Below are positions 1-7,895 of a stretch of 7,895 nucleotides of DNA, piece by piece. A model generated the notes under the pieces. It was given only the letters and a program-made list of their open reading frames with translations. It made no database searches and was not told where the DNA came from. Within the stretch, counting starts at the first letter, position 1; every line of letters begins with the position of its first letter. The position numbers were made by a program, and so were the translations under genes. This DNA is from Flavonifractor sp963557075 (lineage in GTDB: Bacteria; Bacillota; Clostridia; Oscillospirales; Oscillospiraceae), in contig CAUWDA010000077.1 of the NCBI GenBank assembly GCA_963557075.1, positions 1 to 7,895 of the forward strand, written 5' to 3'.

Positions 1-1760
1 TCAAGATCGGAGAAGGGGACATCATCACCGTCATCGACAACGGCCGGGGCATTCCCGTGGATATCCAGCCCCAGACCGGCCTGCCCGCCCTGGAGGTGGT
101 GTTCACCATCCTGCACGCCGGCGGTAAGTTTGGCGGAGGCGGCTACAAAGTGTCCGGCGGCCTCCACGGCGTGGGCGCCAGCGTGGTCAACGCCCTGTCC
201 GAGTGGCTGGAGGTGCGGGTCTACAAGGACGGCAAGATCCACGAGATGAAGTTCTCCCGGGGCAAGGTGACTCAGCCCATGCAGGTGGTGGGGGAGACCG
301 ACCGCCACGGGACTGAGGTGGTGTTCAAGCCCGACCCCGAGATGTTCGACGTGACGGAATATAATTACGACACCCTCCATACCCGCATGCAGGAAGAAGC
401 CTTCCTCAACGCCGGCCTGCGGATCCATACGATAGATGCCCGCCCCGGCAAGGAGCAGGAGGACACCATGCACTACGCCGGCGGCATCCGGGAGTTCGTG
501 TCTTACATCAATCGTGCCAAGGACGTCATTCACTCCGACGTGGTCTATATGTCCGGGGTCCGGGTGGAGAACGAGGGCACCGAGCAGGAGCGGTCCATGA
601 CCGCCGAGGTGGCCTTCCAGTACAACGACGGCTACAGCGAGAATATCGTCTCCTTTGCCAACAACGTCCACACCCCGGAGGGCGGCATGCATGAGGAGGG
701 CTTCAAACGGGCCCTCACCACGGTGCTCAACAACTACGGCAAAAAGATGAAGCTGCTCAAGGACGAGGACAAGGTGTCCGGCGAGGACTGCCGGGAGGGC
801 ATCTCCTGCGTCATCTCCGTCAAGCTCACCGACGCCCAGTTCGAGGGCCAGACCAAGGCCAAGCTGGGCAACAGCGAGATCCGCACCCTGGTGAACAGCA
901 TCGTTACCGATAAGCTCACCGAGTACCTGGAGGAGAACCCCTCTGTGGGCAAGGCCATTCTGGACAAGGCCCTGATGGCCAACCGGGCCAGAGAGGCCGC
1001 CCGCAAGGCCCGGGAGTCCATCCGCCGCAAGACCGCCCTGGGGGGCGCCGCCATGCCCGACAAGCTGCGGGACTGCAACGAGGTCAACCCGGAGCTCACC
1101 GAGCTCTACATCGTCGAGGGCGACTCCGCAGGCGGCTCCGCCACCCAGGGACGGGACAGCCGGTTCCAGGCCATTCTCCCCCTGTGGGGCAAGATGCTCA
1201 ACGTGGAGAAGGCCCGGGCCGACAAGGTGTACGGCAACGATAAGCTCACCCCCGTCATCACCGCCCTGGGCGCCGGCATCGGAGACGACTTCGACCTCAG
1301 CAAGCTGCGCTACCACAAGATCATCATCATGGCCGATGCCGATGTGGACGGTTCCCATATCCGCACCCTGCTGCTGACGTTCTTCTTCCGCTTCATGCGG
1401 CCCCTGATCGAGCACGGCTATGTCTACGCCGCCGTGCCGCCCCTGTATAAGCTGACCCGTGGCAAGACCTCCCGGGTGGCCTTCTCCGATGAGGAGCGGG
1501 ACAAGATCTCCGCCGAACTGCGGGGAGATAACCCGAATACCAAGGTGACCATCAACCGATTCAAGGGTCTGGGCGAGATGGACTACCATGAGCTGTGGGA
1601 GACCACCATGGACCCGGAGAAGCGCACCCTGCGCCGCATCACCCTGGACGACGCCGTCCGGGCCGACCAGACCTTCAATGTCCTCATGGGTGAGAAGGTG
1701 GAGCCCCGAAAGGAATTCATCGAGCGAAACGCCAAGTATGCGGTGAATCTGGACTACTGA
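1..1760 (+). CDS. gyrB: DNA gyrase subunit B (5' end outside window)
   Basis: ATPase and TOPRIM subunit of DNA gyrase (A2B2), which uses ATP to introduce negative supercoils. The reading frame is open from the first base (first whole codon at 3), giving 585 visible residues. B. subtilis GyrB is about 640 residues, so roughly the first 60-70 are missing, including the first GHKL ATP-site motif. Visible in order: the GHKL motif DNGRGIPV (about 36-59); the ATP-lid region GGYKVSGGLHGVGAS (about 138-182); the transducer loop GQTKAKLGN (about 844-872) with the ATP-contacting lysine; the TOPRIM motif EGDSAGGSA (from 1116) with its catalytic Glu; the metal-binding DADVDG (1335-1352); and the C-terminal block FKGLGEMDYHELWETTMDP. 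A GTG at 57 is the Val of GIPV, not a start. The gene lacks the long insert of the E. coli protein, as expected for a Firmicute. Identity with GyrB rather than ParE is supported by gyrA lying next. Confidence 0.97.
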   Translation, partial: KIGEGDIITVIDNGRGIPVDIQPQTGLPALEVVFTILHAGGKFGGGGYKVSGGLHGVGASVVNALSEWLEVRVYKDGKIHEMKFSRGKVTQPMQVVGETDRHGTEVVFKPDPEMFDVTEYNYDTLHTRMQEEAFLNAGLRIHTIDARPGKEQEDTMHYAGGIREFVSYINRAKDVIHSDVVYMSGVRVENEGTEQERSMTAEVAFQYNDGYSENIVSFANNVHTPEGGMHEEGFKRALTTVLNNYGKKMKLLKDEDKVSGEDCREGISCVISVKLTDAQFEGQTKAKLGNSEIRTLVNSIVTDKLTEYLEENPSVGKAILDKALMANRAREAARKARESIRRKTALGGAAMPDKLRDCNEVNPELTELYIVEGDSAGGSATQGRDSRFQAILPLWGKMLNVEKARADKVYGNDKLTPVITALGAGIGDDFDLSKLRYHKIIIMADADVDGSHIRTLLLTFFFRFMRPLIEHGYVYAAVPPLYKLTRGKTSRVAFSDEERDKISAELRGDNPNTKVTINRFKGLGEMDYHELWETTMDPEKRTLRRITLDDAVRADQTFNVLMGEKVEPRKEFIERNAKYAVNLDY

Positions 1761-1766
1761 TTTGAA

Positions 1767-1871
1767 GTGAGGAGTGAGGAGATAGGAGTTGTGGTATTCG
1801 CCGCAGGCGAATATAGTTCAGATCTGTCCGGCATAGCCGGACTCAATATCTCCTATCTTCCATCTCCTAAC
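1767..1871. repeat. Heptad-armed double-hairpin palindromic element between gyrB and gyrA
   Basis: Seen directly: two outer arms, 1767-1792 and 1846-1871, are imperfect inverted repeats (about 19 of 26 positions complementary, including an unbroken 9-bp core 1780-1788 with 1850-1858). Both arms have a 7-base period: GTGAGGA, GTGAGGA, GATAGGA on the left; TATCTCC, TATCTTC, CATCTCC on the right, with a degenerate fourth unit to 1874. Inside them lie two perfect hairpins, 1795-1813 (8-bp stem, GCA loop) and 1826-1842 (7-bp stem, ATA loop). The whole could fold as a three-way junction in RNA or extrude as a cruciform in DNA. The design suggests a small dispersed non-coding repeat (REP/MITE-like). 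This is inference, since only one copy is in the window. It could also be a gyrA leader structure. Confidence 0.6.
1789..1817 (+). promoter_or_regulatory. Possible sigma-A promoter for gyrA inside the palindromic element
   Basis: TTGTGG (1789-1794) and TATAGT (1812-1817) are 17 bases apart, the ideal sigma-70/sigma-A spacing. The -10 matches consensus at 5 of 6 positions, but the -35 only at TTG. The 8-bp hairpin 1795-1813 almost exactly fills the spacer. The match may be chance, and gyrA may simply be read through from gyrB. Confidence 0.22.
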
Positions 1872-1896
1872 TATCCATAAAAAGTGAGGCAACAGA

Positions 1897-4404
<2,508 letters not shown>

Positions 4405-4407
4405 GCG

Positions 4408-4767
4408 ATGGCGAAAAAGAGAGTGACCTATCGTCCCAGTAAGGGCCAGGCGGTTTTCGGAGGGGTAGTCGGCGGTATCTTTGTGCTGATTGGTCTGTTT
4501 GTGGCGATTCCGACCTTTGGCGCATTTGGGATCCTGTGGACACTCATCGCTGTCGGCATCACCGGTATGAATCTCTACCAGGCCTTTGGTAAAGGCTATG
4601 TGGGCCCTGAGATCCACATCGAGGAGGACGGGGTATCTGAGCGTCCCCAGTCCTCCACCGGTGATGCTCAGGCCCGTCTCACCGAGTTGCGTACCCTCTA
4701 TGACCAGCGCCTGATCACCCAGGAGGAGTACGAGCAGAAGCGGCAGGAGATCCTGAAGGAGCTGTAA
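4408..4767 (+). CDS. Small two-helix membrane protein with C-terminal SHOCT domain
   Basis: 119 residues, function unknown. A basic N-terminus (MAKKRVTYRPSKG) is followed by two hydrophobic segments, about 14-34 (FGGVVGGIFVLIGLFVAI) and 38-57 (GAFGILWTLIAVGITGM), joined by a very short turn, which predicts a membrane hairpin with both ends in the cytoplasm by the positive-inside rule. After an acidic linker (about 66-86), residues 88-119 match the SHOCT pattern: a helix RLTELRTLYDQ, the turn RLITQEEYE, and a second helix KRQEILKEL. SHOCT is a short (about 30-residue) domain at the end of many unrelated bacterial proteins and is thought to mediate oligomerisation. The gene starts 3 bases after the gyrA stop using a strong site within gyrA, so it is almost certainly co-transcribed. 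Whether it has anything to do with gyrase is unknown. No catalytic motif is visible. Confidence 0.85.
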   Translation: MAKKRVTYRPSKGQAVFGGVVGGIFVLIGLFVAIPTFGAFGILWTLIAVGITGMNLYQAFGKGYVGPEIHIEEDGVSERPQSSTGDAQARLTELRTLYDQRLITQEEYEQKRQEILKEL

Positions 4768-4770
4768 AAA

Positions 4771-4792
4771 AGCCTTCCCCCAGGGGAAGGCT
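4771..4792. terminator. Perfect 10-bp hairpin, terminator-like mainly on the minus strand
   Basis: AGCCTTCCCC and GGGGAAGGCT are perfectly complementary around a 2-base centre (effectively 9 bp and a 4-base loop). On the plus strand it is followed by CTGTATCCCTT, a poor U-tract. On the minus strand it is followed by a run of Ts (A-run 4766-4771 on the plus strand). It therefore looks like an intrinsic terminator for antisense transcription, or a partial or RNA-stabilising 3' hairpin for the gyrA-SHOCT transcript. Confidence 0.5.
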
Positions 4793-4803
4793 CTGTATCC
4801 CTT

Positions 4804-4828
4804 GACCTTCCCTCTGAGGGGGAGGGTC
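4804..4828 (+). promoter_or_regulatory. Stable 11-bp leader hairpin just before the rnhA ribosome binding site
   Basis: Bases 4804-4814 pair with 4818-4828 around a TGA triloop. Nine pairs are Watson-Crick and two are G-T. The hairpin ends three bases before the rnhA AAGGAG (4832-4837). Two alternatives exclude it: GGTCT (4825-4829) can pair with AGACC (4836-4840), placing GGAAGG in a loop and part of the AAGGAG in a stem; and GGGGAAGG (4783-4790) can pair with CCTTCCCT (4806-4813). A regulatory role is inference; the CCTTCCC/GGGGAAGG sequence may simply be a low-complexity repeat. Confidence 0.35.
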
Positions 4829-4841
4829 TGGAAGGAGACCT

Positions 4842-5279
4842 ATGAAAACAGTCACCATTTACACCGACGGGGCCTGTTCCGGCAATCCGGGCCCCGGCGG
4901 GTGGGGAGCCATTCTGCAATATGGGGAGTTCAAAAAGGAACTCTCCGGCGGGGAGGCCCACACCACCAACAACCGCATGGAGCTCACCGGCGTCATCACC
5001 GCCCTGAAGGCTCTGAAGGAGCCCTGCATCGTGGAGCTCTACTCCGACTCCAAGTACGTCATTGACGCCCTGGAGAAGGGCTGGGCCCGGGGCTGGAAGG
5101 CCAGGGGCTGGGTAAAGAGCGACAAGAAACCCGCCCTCAACTCCGACCTGTGGGCCGTCCTGCTGGACCTGTGCGACTACCACACGGTCCACCTCCACTG
5201 GGTAAAGGGCCACGCGGATAACCCGTATAACAATCGCTGCGATGAATTGGCGGTAGCCGAGAGCCGGAAGTATAAGTAG
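4842..5279 (+). CDS. rnhA: Ribonuclease HI
   Basis: Cytoplasmic endonuclease that cuts the RNA strand of RNA:DNA hybrids (R-loops, primer remnants) using two metal ions. The 145-residue length is close to E. coli RNase HI (155). All catalytic residues are visible: Asp9 in YTDGACSGNPGPGG, Glu47 in NNRMEL, Asp69 in YSDSKYV, His124 in KGHADNPYNN and Asp134 in RCDELA. The basic handle/protrusion (about 80-104, GWARGWKARGW then KSDKKPALNSDLW) that binds the hybrid is present, so this is the E. coli-like type rather than a handle-less archaeal or RNase HII enzyme. AAGGAG at 4832-4837, four bases before the ATG, supports the start. The flavodoxin gene begins 36 bases downstream. An active enzyme is expected. 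Confidence 0.96.
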   Translation: MKTVTIYTDGACSGNPGPGGWGAILQYGEFKKELSGGEAHTTNNRMELTGVITALKALKEPCIVELYSDSKYVIDALEKGWARGWKARGWVKSDKKPALNSDLWAVLLDLCDYHTVHLHWVKGHADNPYNNRCDELAVAESRKYK

Positions 5280-5304
5280 GGGCACAATATGCGCCCGCCG
5301 TCCA

Positions 5305-5311
5305 AAGGAGG
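5305..5311 (+). promoter_or_regulatory. Ribosome binding site that fixes the flavodoxin start
   Basis: AAGGAGG lies four bases before the ATG at 5316. An in-frame ATG at 5289 has no comparable site and would add MRPPSKGGP, which is simply the translated ribosome binding site region. The 5316 start also puts the first beta strand (MKIAIVFDS) at the N-terminus, as is normal for flavodoxins. Confidence 0.85.
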
Positions 5312-5315
5312 ACCT

Positions 5316-5822
5316 ATGAAGATCGCCATTGTATTTGACAGCAAGACCGGCAATACCGCCCAGGTGGCTCAGGCCATCCGGGACGCCTGTGAGGGCCACG
5401 ACATCGTGGCCTTTGGCCCGCCGCCCCAGAACGTGGACCAGGCCGAGCTGATCTTCGCCGGGTCCTGGACTGACAAGGGCTTTTGTACCGCCGAGATGAA
5501 GGAGTTTTTACATAGCCTGTACGGCAAGCGGGTGGCTCTCTTCGGCACCGCCGGCTTCGGCATCTCCGAGCTGTACTTTGCCTCCCTGTCCGACCGCTTC
5601 AAGGCGGAGGTTCCCAAGGGCAACCAGGTGGTGAGCAGCTTCTTCTGCCCGGGAAAGATGCCCCAGACCATCCGGGACCGGTACGAGGAACAGCTGAAGG
5701 CCGATCCGGACAATGCCAGGCTCAAGGCCATGATCCAGGCCTTTGACCTGGCCCTGACCCACCCGGACCAGAACGACCTGGACCAGGCTGCCGCCTTCGC
5801 CCGGGAGGCCATGAAGGCATAA
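5316..5822 (+). CDS. Flavodoxin-fold protein, BilS-like
   Basis: 168 residues, predicted cytoplasmic FMN-binding electron-transfer protein. The N-terminal strand MKIAIVFDS leads into the phosphate-binding loop SKTGNT (9-14). Two further loops that would surround the isoalloxazine ring are seen: AGSWTDKGFCT (48-58) with Trp51, and FGTAGFG (76-82). The C-terminal third (FFCPGKMPQTIRDRYE about 109-124, then FDLALTHPDQNDL about 143-155) is beyond a minimal flavodoxin. From memory it resembles the clostridial flavodoxin family named BilS, which accompanies the bilirubin reductase BilR. I cannot confirm the subfamily here, no BilR is in the window, and the redox partner is unknown. The gene lies 36 bases after rnhA and probably shares its transcript, with a hairpin following 21 bases after its stop. 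Confidence 0.82.
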   Translation: MKIAIVFDSKTGNTAQVAQAIRDACEGHDIVAFGPPPQNVDQAELIFAGSWTDKGFCTAEMKEFLHSLYGKRVALFGTAGFGISELYFASLSDRFKAEVPKGNQVVSSFFCPGKMPQTIRDRYEEQLKADPDNARLKAMIQAFDLALTHPDQNDLDQAAAFAREAMKA

Positions 5823-5843
5823 AAGAGAAAAATAGCGGACCTG

Positions 5844-5881
5844 CGGCGTGCATCTCTGACTGACGTAGAGGGTGCACGCCG
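5844..5881 (+). terminator. Hairpin after the flavodoxin gene, probable terminator
   Basis: CGGCGTGCA (5844-5852) pairs perfectly with TGCACGCCG (5873-5881). The stem extends through CTCT/AGAG across a small internal loop to a 9-base loop. The downstream sequence TTTGGTCTTTC is only moderately T-rich, so termination may be inefficient. It marks the boundary between the GC-rich rnhA-flavodoxin unit and the A/T-richer peptidase gene. Confidence 0.55.
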
Positions 5882-5954
5882 TTTGGTCTTTCGTGGAGCG
5901 CAGAGGCTAGAACTATTTGAACGATGGAACTGATCAGAGAGGGCGTGGGAGATA

Positions 5955-6965
5955 ATGAAAACGAAGAAAACAGGTCATCGGTTTACAATCGGGATTTTTT
6001 CATCTTCATCACCTGTCTCCGCGACGGTGCCGGTGAGATATGAGCGGGGAAAACGCTATTTAATAGAAAAAGGATTTTCTGTGGTAGACGGCGCCCGCTA
6101 TGGGAAACAGGATTTCTACCGGTCGGGGAGCATAAGGGAGCGGGCTGACGAGTTTAATCAACTGCTCTATAACGATGAAGTAGATATGCTTATGGCAGCC
6201 ATCGGCGGAAATAACACCAACTCCATTTTGCCTTATATAGATTATGAGTATCTGAGACAACATCCTAAGGCTGTTGTGGAGTATTCCGATAATTCCGATA
6301 CAACTGCGCTTCTGTTGGCCATATATGCAAAAACAGGGCTTGTCACATTCTATGGGCCGGCTCTGGCGTCCTCCTTTGGTGAATTTCCGCCCTTTGTAGA
6401 TATGACATTTGATCACTTCCAATCGGTATTCTGCGAAGATATGGAGCTCCCATATCGATATGAAATGCCGTCTGTTTGGAGTGATGAATGCATCAACTGG
6501 GCAGAGCAGGACAGAGGAAAAAAAGAGAGGGACAACCGCTGGGTCAGTGTGATCCCGGGTGTCTGCACAGGTCGTTTGATCGGCGGTAATTTGAATACCA
6601 TGGAGGGCTTTTTCGGAACAGCCTACATGCCGGAAATAAGACAGGGGGACATTCTGTTTCTTGAAGACTCCCTCAAGGACGCCAGTACCATCGAACGGTC
6701 CTTTTCTCTGCTGAAGCTGGCGGGGGTATTTGACAAGATCGGCGGTATCATCCTTGGAAAACACGAGCAATTCGATGATAACGGGACGGGCAGAAAGCCC
6801 TATGAGATCTTGCTGGAAGTGTTGAATGGGTACCAGATCCCATTTCTGGCGGAGTTTGATTGTTGCCATACCCATCCGATGTTTACCATGCCCATCGGTT
6901 GTCAGGTGGAGTTGAATGCGGCGGAGCGGAGTGTCAGGCTGCTGGAATCCCCGTTTGAACTGTAG
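5955..6965 (+). CDS. S66 family peptidase (MccF / LD-carboxypeptidase-like) with altered nucleophile loop
   Basis: 336 residues, normal family length. The S66 family are cytoplasmic serine peptidases with a Ser-Glu-His triad; members cleave murein tetrapeptides at the L-D bond (LdcA) or inactivate microcin C-type aminoacyl nucleotides (MccF). Family hallmarks visible: TIGIFSSSSPVSA (11-23), AIGGNNTNSILPYIDY (82-97), the post-nucleophile segment TALLLAIYAKTGLVTFYGPAL (two-part, 117-137), GRLIGGNLNTM (206-216), FLEDS with Glu237, and HTHPMFTMPIG with catalytic His305. The family motif GYSDxTALL is replaced by EYSDNSDTTALL (109-120): an exact 9-bp tandem duplication (6283-6300) adds three residues beside the catalytic Ser, and the preceding Gly is Glu. 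Activity is therefore doubtful, though no stop or frameshift exists. Base composition and codon use (ATA, AGA, T-ending codons) differ from neighbours, suggesting later acquisition. AGAGGG (5938-5943) or GGGAG (5947-5951) would be the ribosome binding site, both imperfectly spaced. Confidence 0.88.
   Translation: MKTKKTGHRFTIGIFSSSSPVSATVPVRYERGKRYLIEKGFSVVDGARYGKQDFYRSGSIRERADEFNQLLYNDEVDMLMAAIGGNNTNSILPYIDYEYLRQHPKAVVEYSDNSDTTALLLAIYAKTGLVTFYGPALASSFGEFPPFVDMTFDHFQSVFCEDMELPYRYEMPSVWSDECINWAEQDRGKKERDNRWVSVIPGVCTGRLIGGNLNTMEGFFGTAYMPEIRQGDILFLEDSLKDASTIERSFSLLKLAGVFDKIGGIILGKHEQFDDNGTGRKPYEILLEVLNGYQIPFLAEFDCCHTHPMFTMPIGCQVELNAAERSVRLLESPFEL
6283..6300 (+). repeat. Exact 9-bp tandem duplication in the S66 catalytic motif
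   Basis: ATTCCGATA occurs twice head to tail (6283-6291 and 6292-6300), in frame, producing Ser-Asp-Asn-Ser-Asp. Removing either copy gives Glu-Tyr-Ser-Asp-Thr-Thr-Ala-Leu-Leu, which matches the family spacing. Replication slippage is the simplest origin; a footprint of an element with 9-bp target duplication is an alternative. Confidence 0.9.
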
Positions 6966-6990
6966 TTGAATGGGTCAAAAATAGAAAAAT

Positions 6991-7037
6991 AAAAAGTTGC
7001 TGATATCCGATGAAATATCGGATATCAGCAACTTTTT
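6991..7037. terminator. Bidirectional rho-independent terminator
   Basis: A perfect 16-bp stem (6996-7011 with 7017-7032, loop GAAAT) is extended to 21 bp by flanking A5/T5. On the plus strand it ends in T6GTTT; on the minus strand in T5ATTTTT. It lies between the convergent S66 peptidase and glycyl-tRNA synthetase genes and serves both. Confidence 0.95.
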
Positions 7038-7067
7038 TGTTTAAAATTTGATCGAGCTAAAAAGGGA

Positions 7068-7895
7068 TCAGAACTTCACGCGCTCGGCGATATAAGCCTT
7101 GACCTGATCCATGGGGATGCGCACCTGCTCCATGGAGTCGCGCTCACGGATGGTGACGCAGTGGTCGGCGGGGGTGTTCTCGTCGCCCACGGTCTGGAAG
7201 TCCAGGGTGATACAGAAGGGAGTGCCGATCTCGTCCTGGCGGCGGTAGCGCTTGCCGATGGAGCCGGCGTCGTCGTAGTCCACCATGAACTCCTTGGCCA
7301 GCTCGTCCCGCAGCTGCTGGGCGGGGCCGGAGAGGACCTCCTTCTTGCTCAGGGGCAGGACGGCGCACTTGTAGGGAGCCAGGGCGGGGTGGAGGCGCAG
7401 CACGGTACGGATGTCGTCATTGCCCTTCTTGTCCTGGCCCACCACCTCCTGGTCGTAGGCGTCCACCAGGAAAGCCAGGGTGACGCGGTCGGCGCCCAGA
7501 GAGGGCTCCACCACATAGGGGATATAGTGCTCGCCCTTCTCCTGGTCGAAATAGGTCTGGTCCTTGCCGGAGGTGGTCTGGTGGGCGTTCAGGTCGAAGT
7601 TGGTGCGGGAGGCCACGCCCCACAGCTCGCCCCAGCCGAAGGGGAAGACGAACTCGAAGTCGGTGGTGGCGTTGGAGTAGTGGCTCAGCTCCTCGGGGTC
7701 GTGATCCCGGAGCCGCAGGTTCTCGTCCCGGATGCCCAGGTCCAGCAGCCACTTGTGGCAGAAGTCCTTCCAGTACTTGAACCACTCCAGCTCAGTGCCC
7801 GGCTGGCAGAAGAACTCCAGCTCCATCTGCTCGAACTCACGGGTGCGGAAGGTGAAGTTGCCGGGGGTGATCTCGTTGCGGAAGGACTTGCCGAT
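7068..7895 (-). CDS. glyQS: Glycine--tRNA ligase, single-chain dimeric type (5' end outside window)
   Basis: Class II aminoacyl-tRNA synthetase charging tRNA-Gly in the cytoplasm. The frame is open to the window edge, giving 275 C-terminal residues of a family usually about 460 long, so the N-terminal catalytic part with motif 1 is missing. Visible in order on the minus strand: motif 2 (GKSFRNEITPGNFTFRTREFEQ in two parts, GKSFRNE then FRTREFEQMELEF), with the ATP-binding Arg; the glycine-pocket region SHYSNATTDFEF and GWGELWGVASRTNFDL; motif 3 EPSLGADR (7485-7508); and the anticodon-binding domain from LRLHPALAPYKCAVLPLS through GKRYRRQDEIGTPFCITLD to the C-terminus. The Met codon at 7826 is internal. 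This is the alpha2 enzyme, not the alpha2beta2 GlyQ/GlyS type of E. coli or B. subtilis; the symbol glyS is also used. Any T-box leader would lie outside the window. Confidence 0.97.
   Translation of the reverse strand: MGKSFRNEITPGNFTFRTREFEQMELEFFCQPGTELEWFKYWKDFCHKWLLDLGIRDENLRLRDHDPEELSHYSNATTDFEFVFPFGWGELWGVASRTNFDLNAHQTTSGKDQTYFDQEKGEHYIPYVVEPSLGADRVTLAFLVDAYDQEVVGQDKKGNDDIRTVLRLHPALAPYKCAVLPLSKKEVLSGPAQQLRDELAKEFMVDYDDAGSIGKRYRRQDEIGTPFCITLDFQTVGDENTPADHCVTIRERDSMEQVRIPMDQVKAYIAERVKF

Noticed and set aside
57..59. GTG as gyrB start
   Set aside because: The frame is open upstream and encodes the conserved KIGEGDIITVIDNGRGIP stretch, so this GTG is an internal valine.
1767..1874. CRISPR-like short repeats
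   Set aside because: The 7-base units are contiguous with no spacers, and there are no cas genes nearby.
4802..5065. 87-codon plus-strand frame overlapping the rnhA start
   Set aside because: It begins in the leader hairpin and runs out of frame through the conserved RNase H motifs; no family resemblance.
5289..5315. Upstream ATG as flavodoxin start
   Set aside because: It would translate the strong ribosome binding site and push the first beta strand inward; the ATG at 5316 fits better.
4698..5399. 233-codon minus-strand frame across the SHOCT end, rnhA and flavodoxin start
   Set aside because: It overlaps three well-supported genes and has no family features; its C-terminal part is translated hairpin and intergenic sequence.
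6060..6875. 271-codon minus-strand frame opposite the S66 gene
   Set aside because: The plus-strand S66 protein has clear family motifs throughout. The antisense product shows no domain, and no convincing ribosome binding site was seen.

Overview
This 7.9 kb window is an ordinary chromosomal housekeeping segment with a short accessory patch. Most genes are GC-rich with strong C/G preference at third codon positions and clear AGGAGG-type ribosome binding sites. The protein sequences (GyrA with the HGDASVYDALVR quinolone-region motif, single-chain GlyRS, a BilS-like flavodoxin, a SHOCT membrane protein) point to a GC-rich gut Clostridia, most likely Oscillospiraceae (Flavonifractor/Lawsonibacter/Intestinimonas-like). 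The taxon is inferred from sequence character only.

Layout: (1) positions 1-4767, plus strand: the 3' nine-tenths of gyrB, a 136-base spacer holding a heptad-repeat, double-hairpin element, complete gyrA, and a small two-helix membrane protein with a C-terminal SHOCT domain that starts 3 bases after the gyrA stop and uses a ribosome binding site inside gyrA. (2) Positions 4768-4841: a G/C-rich leader with two strong hairpins and competing pairings, followed by rnhA (RNase HI) and a flavodoxin-fold protein, closely spaced and probably co-transcribed, ending in a hairpin at 5844-5881. (3) Positions 5955-6965: an S66 (MccF/LD-carboxypeptidase-like) peptidase gene with visibly more A/T and different codon use. 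Its catalytic serine motif has been altered by an exact 9-bp tandem duplication plus a Gly-to-Glu change. (4) Positions 6991-7037: a 21-bp-stem bidirectional terminator separating this gene from the convergent, minus-strand glycyl-tRNA synthetase gene, whose 5' part lies beyond the window.

GyrB and GyrA form the A2B2 DNA gyrase, and RNase HI removes RNA:DNA hybrids that accumulate with negative supercoiling, so the plus-strand block is mostly DNA topology and replication upkeep. The best candidates for something undescribed are the heptad-armed double-hairpin element between gyrB and gyrA and the duplicated nucleophile loop of the S66 peptidase. I see no CRISPR array, phage, defence system, tRNA or rRNA gene. 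No stretch longer than 300 bases lacks a gene.
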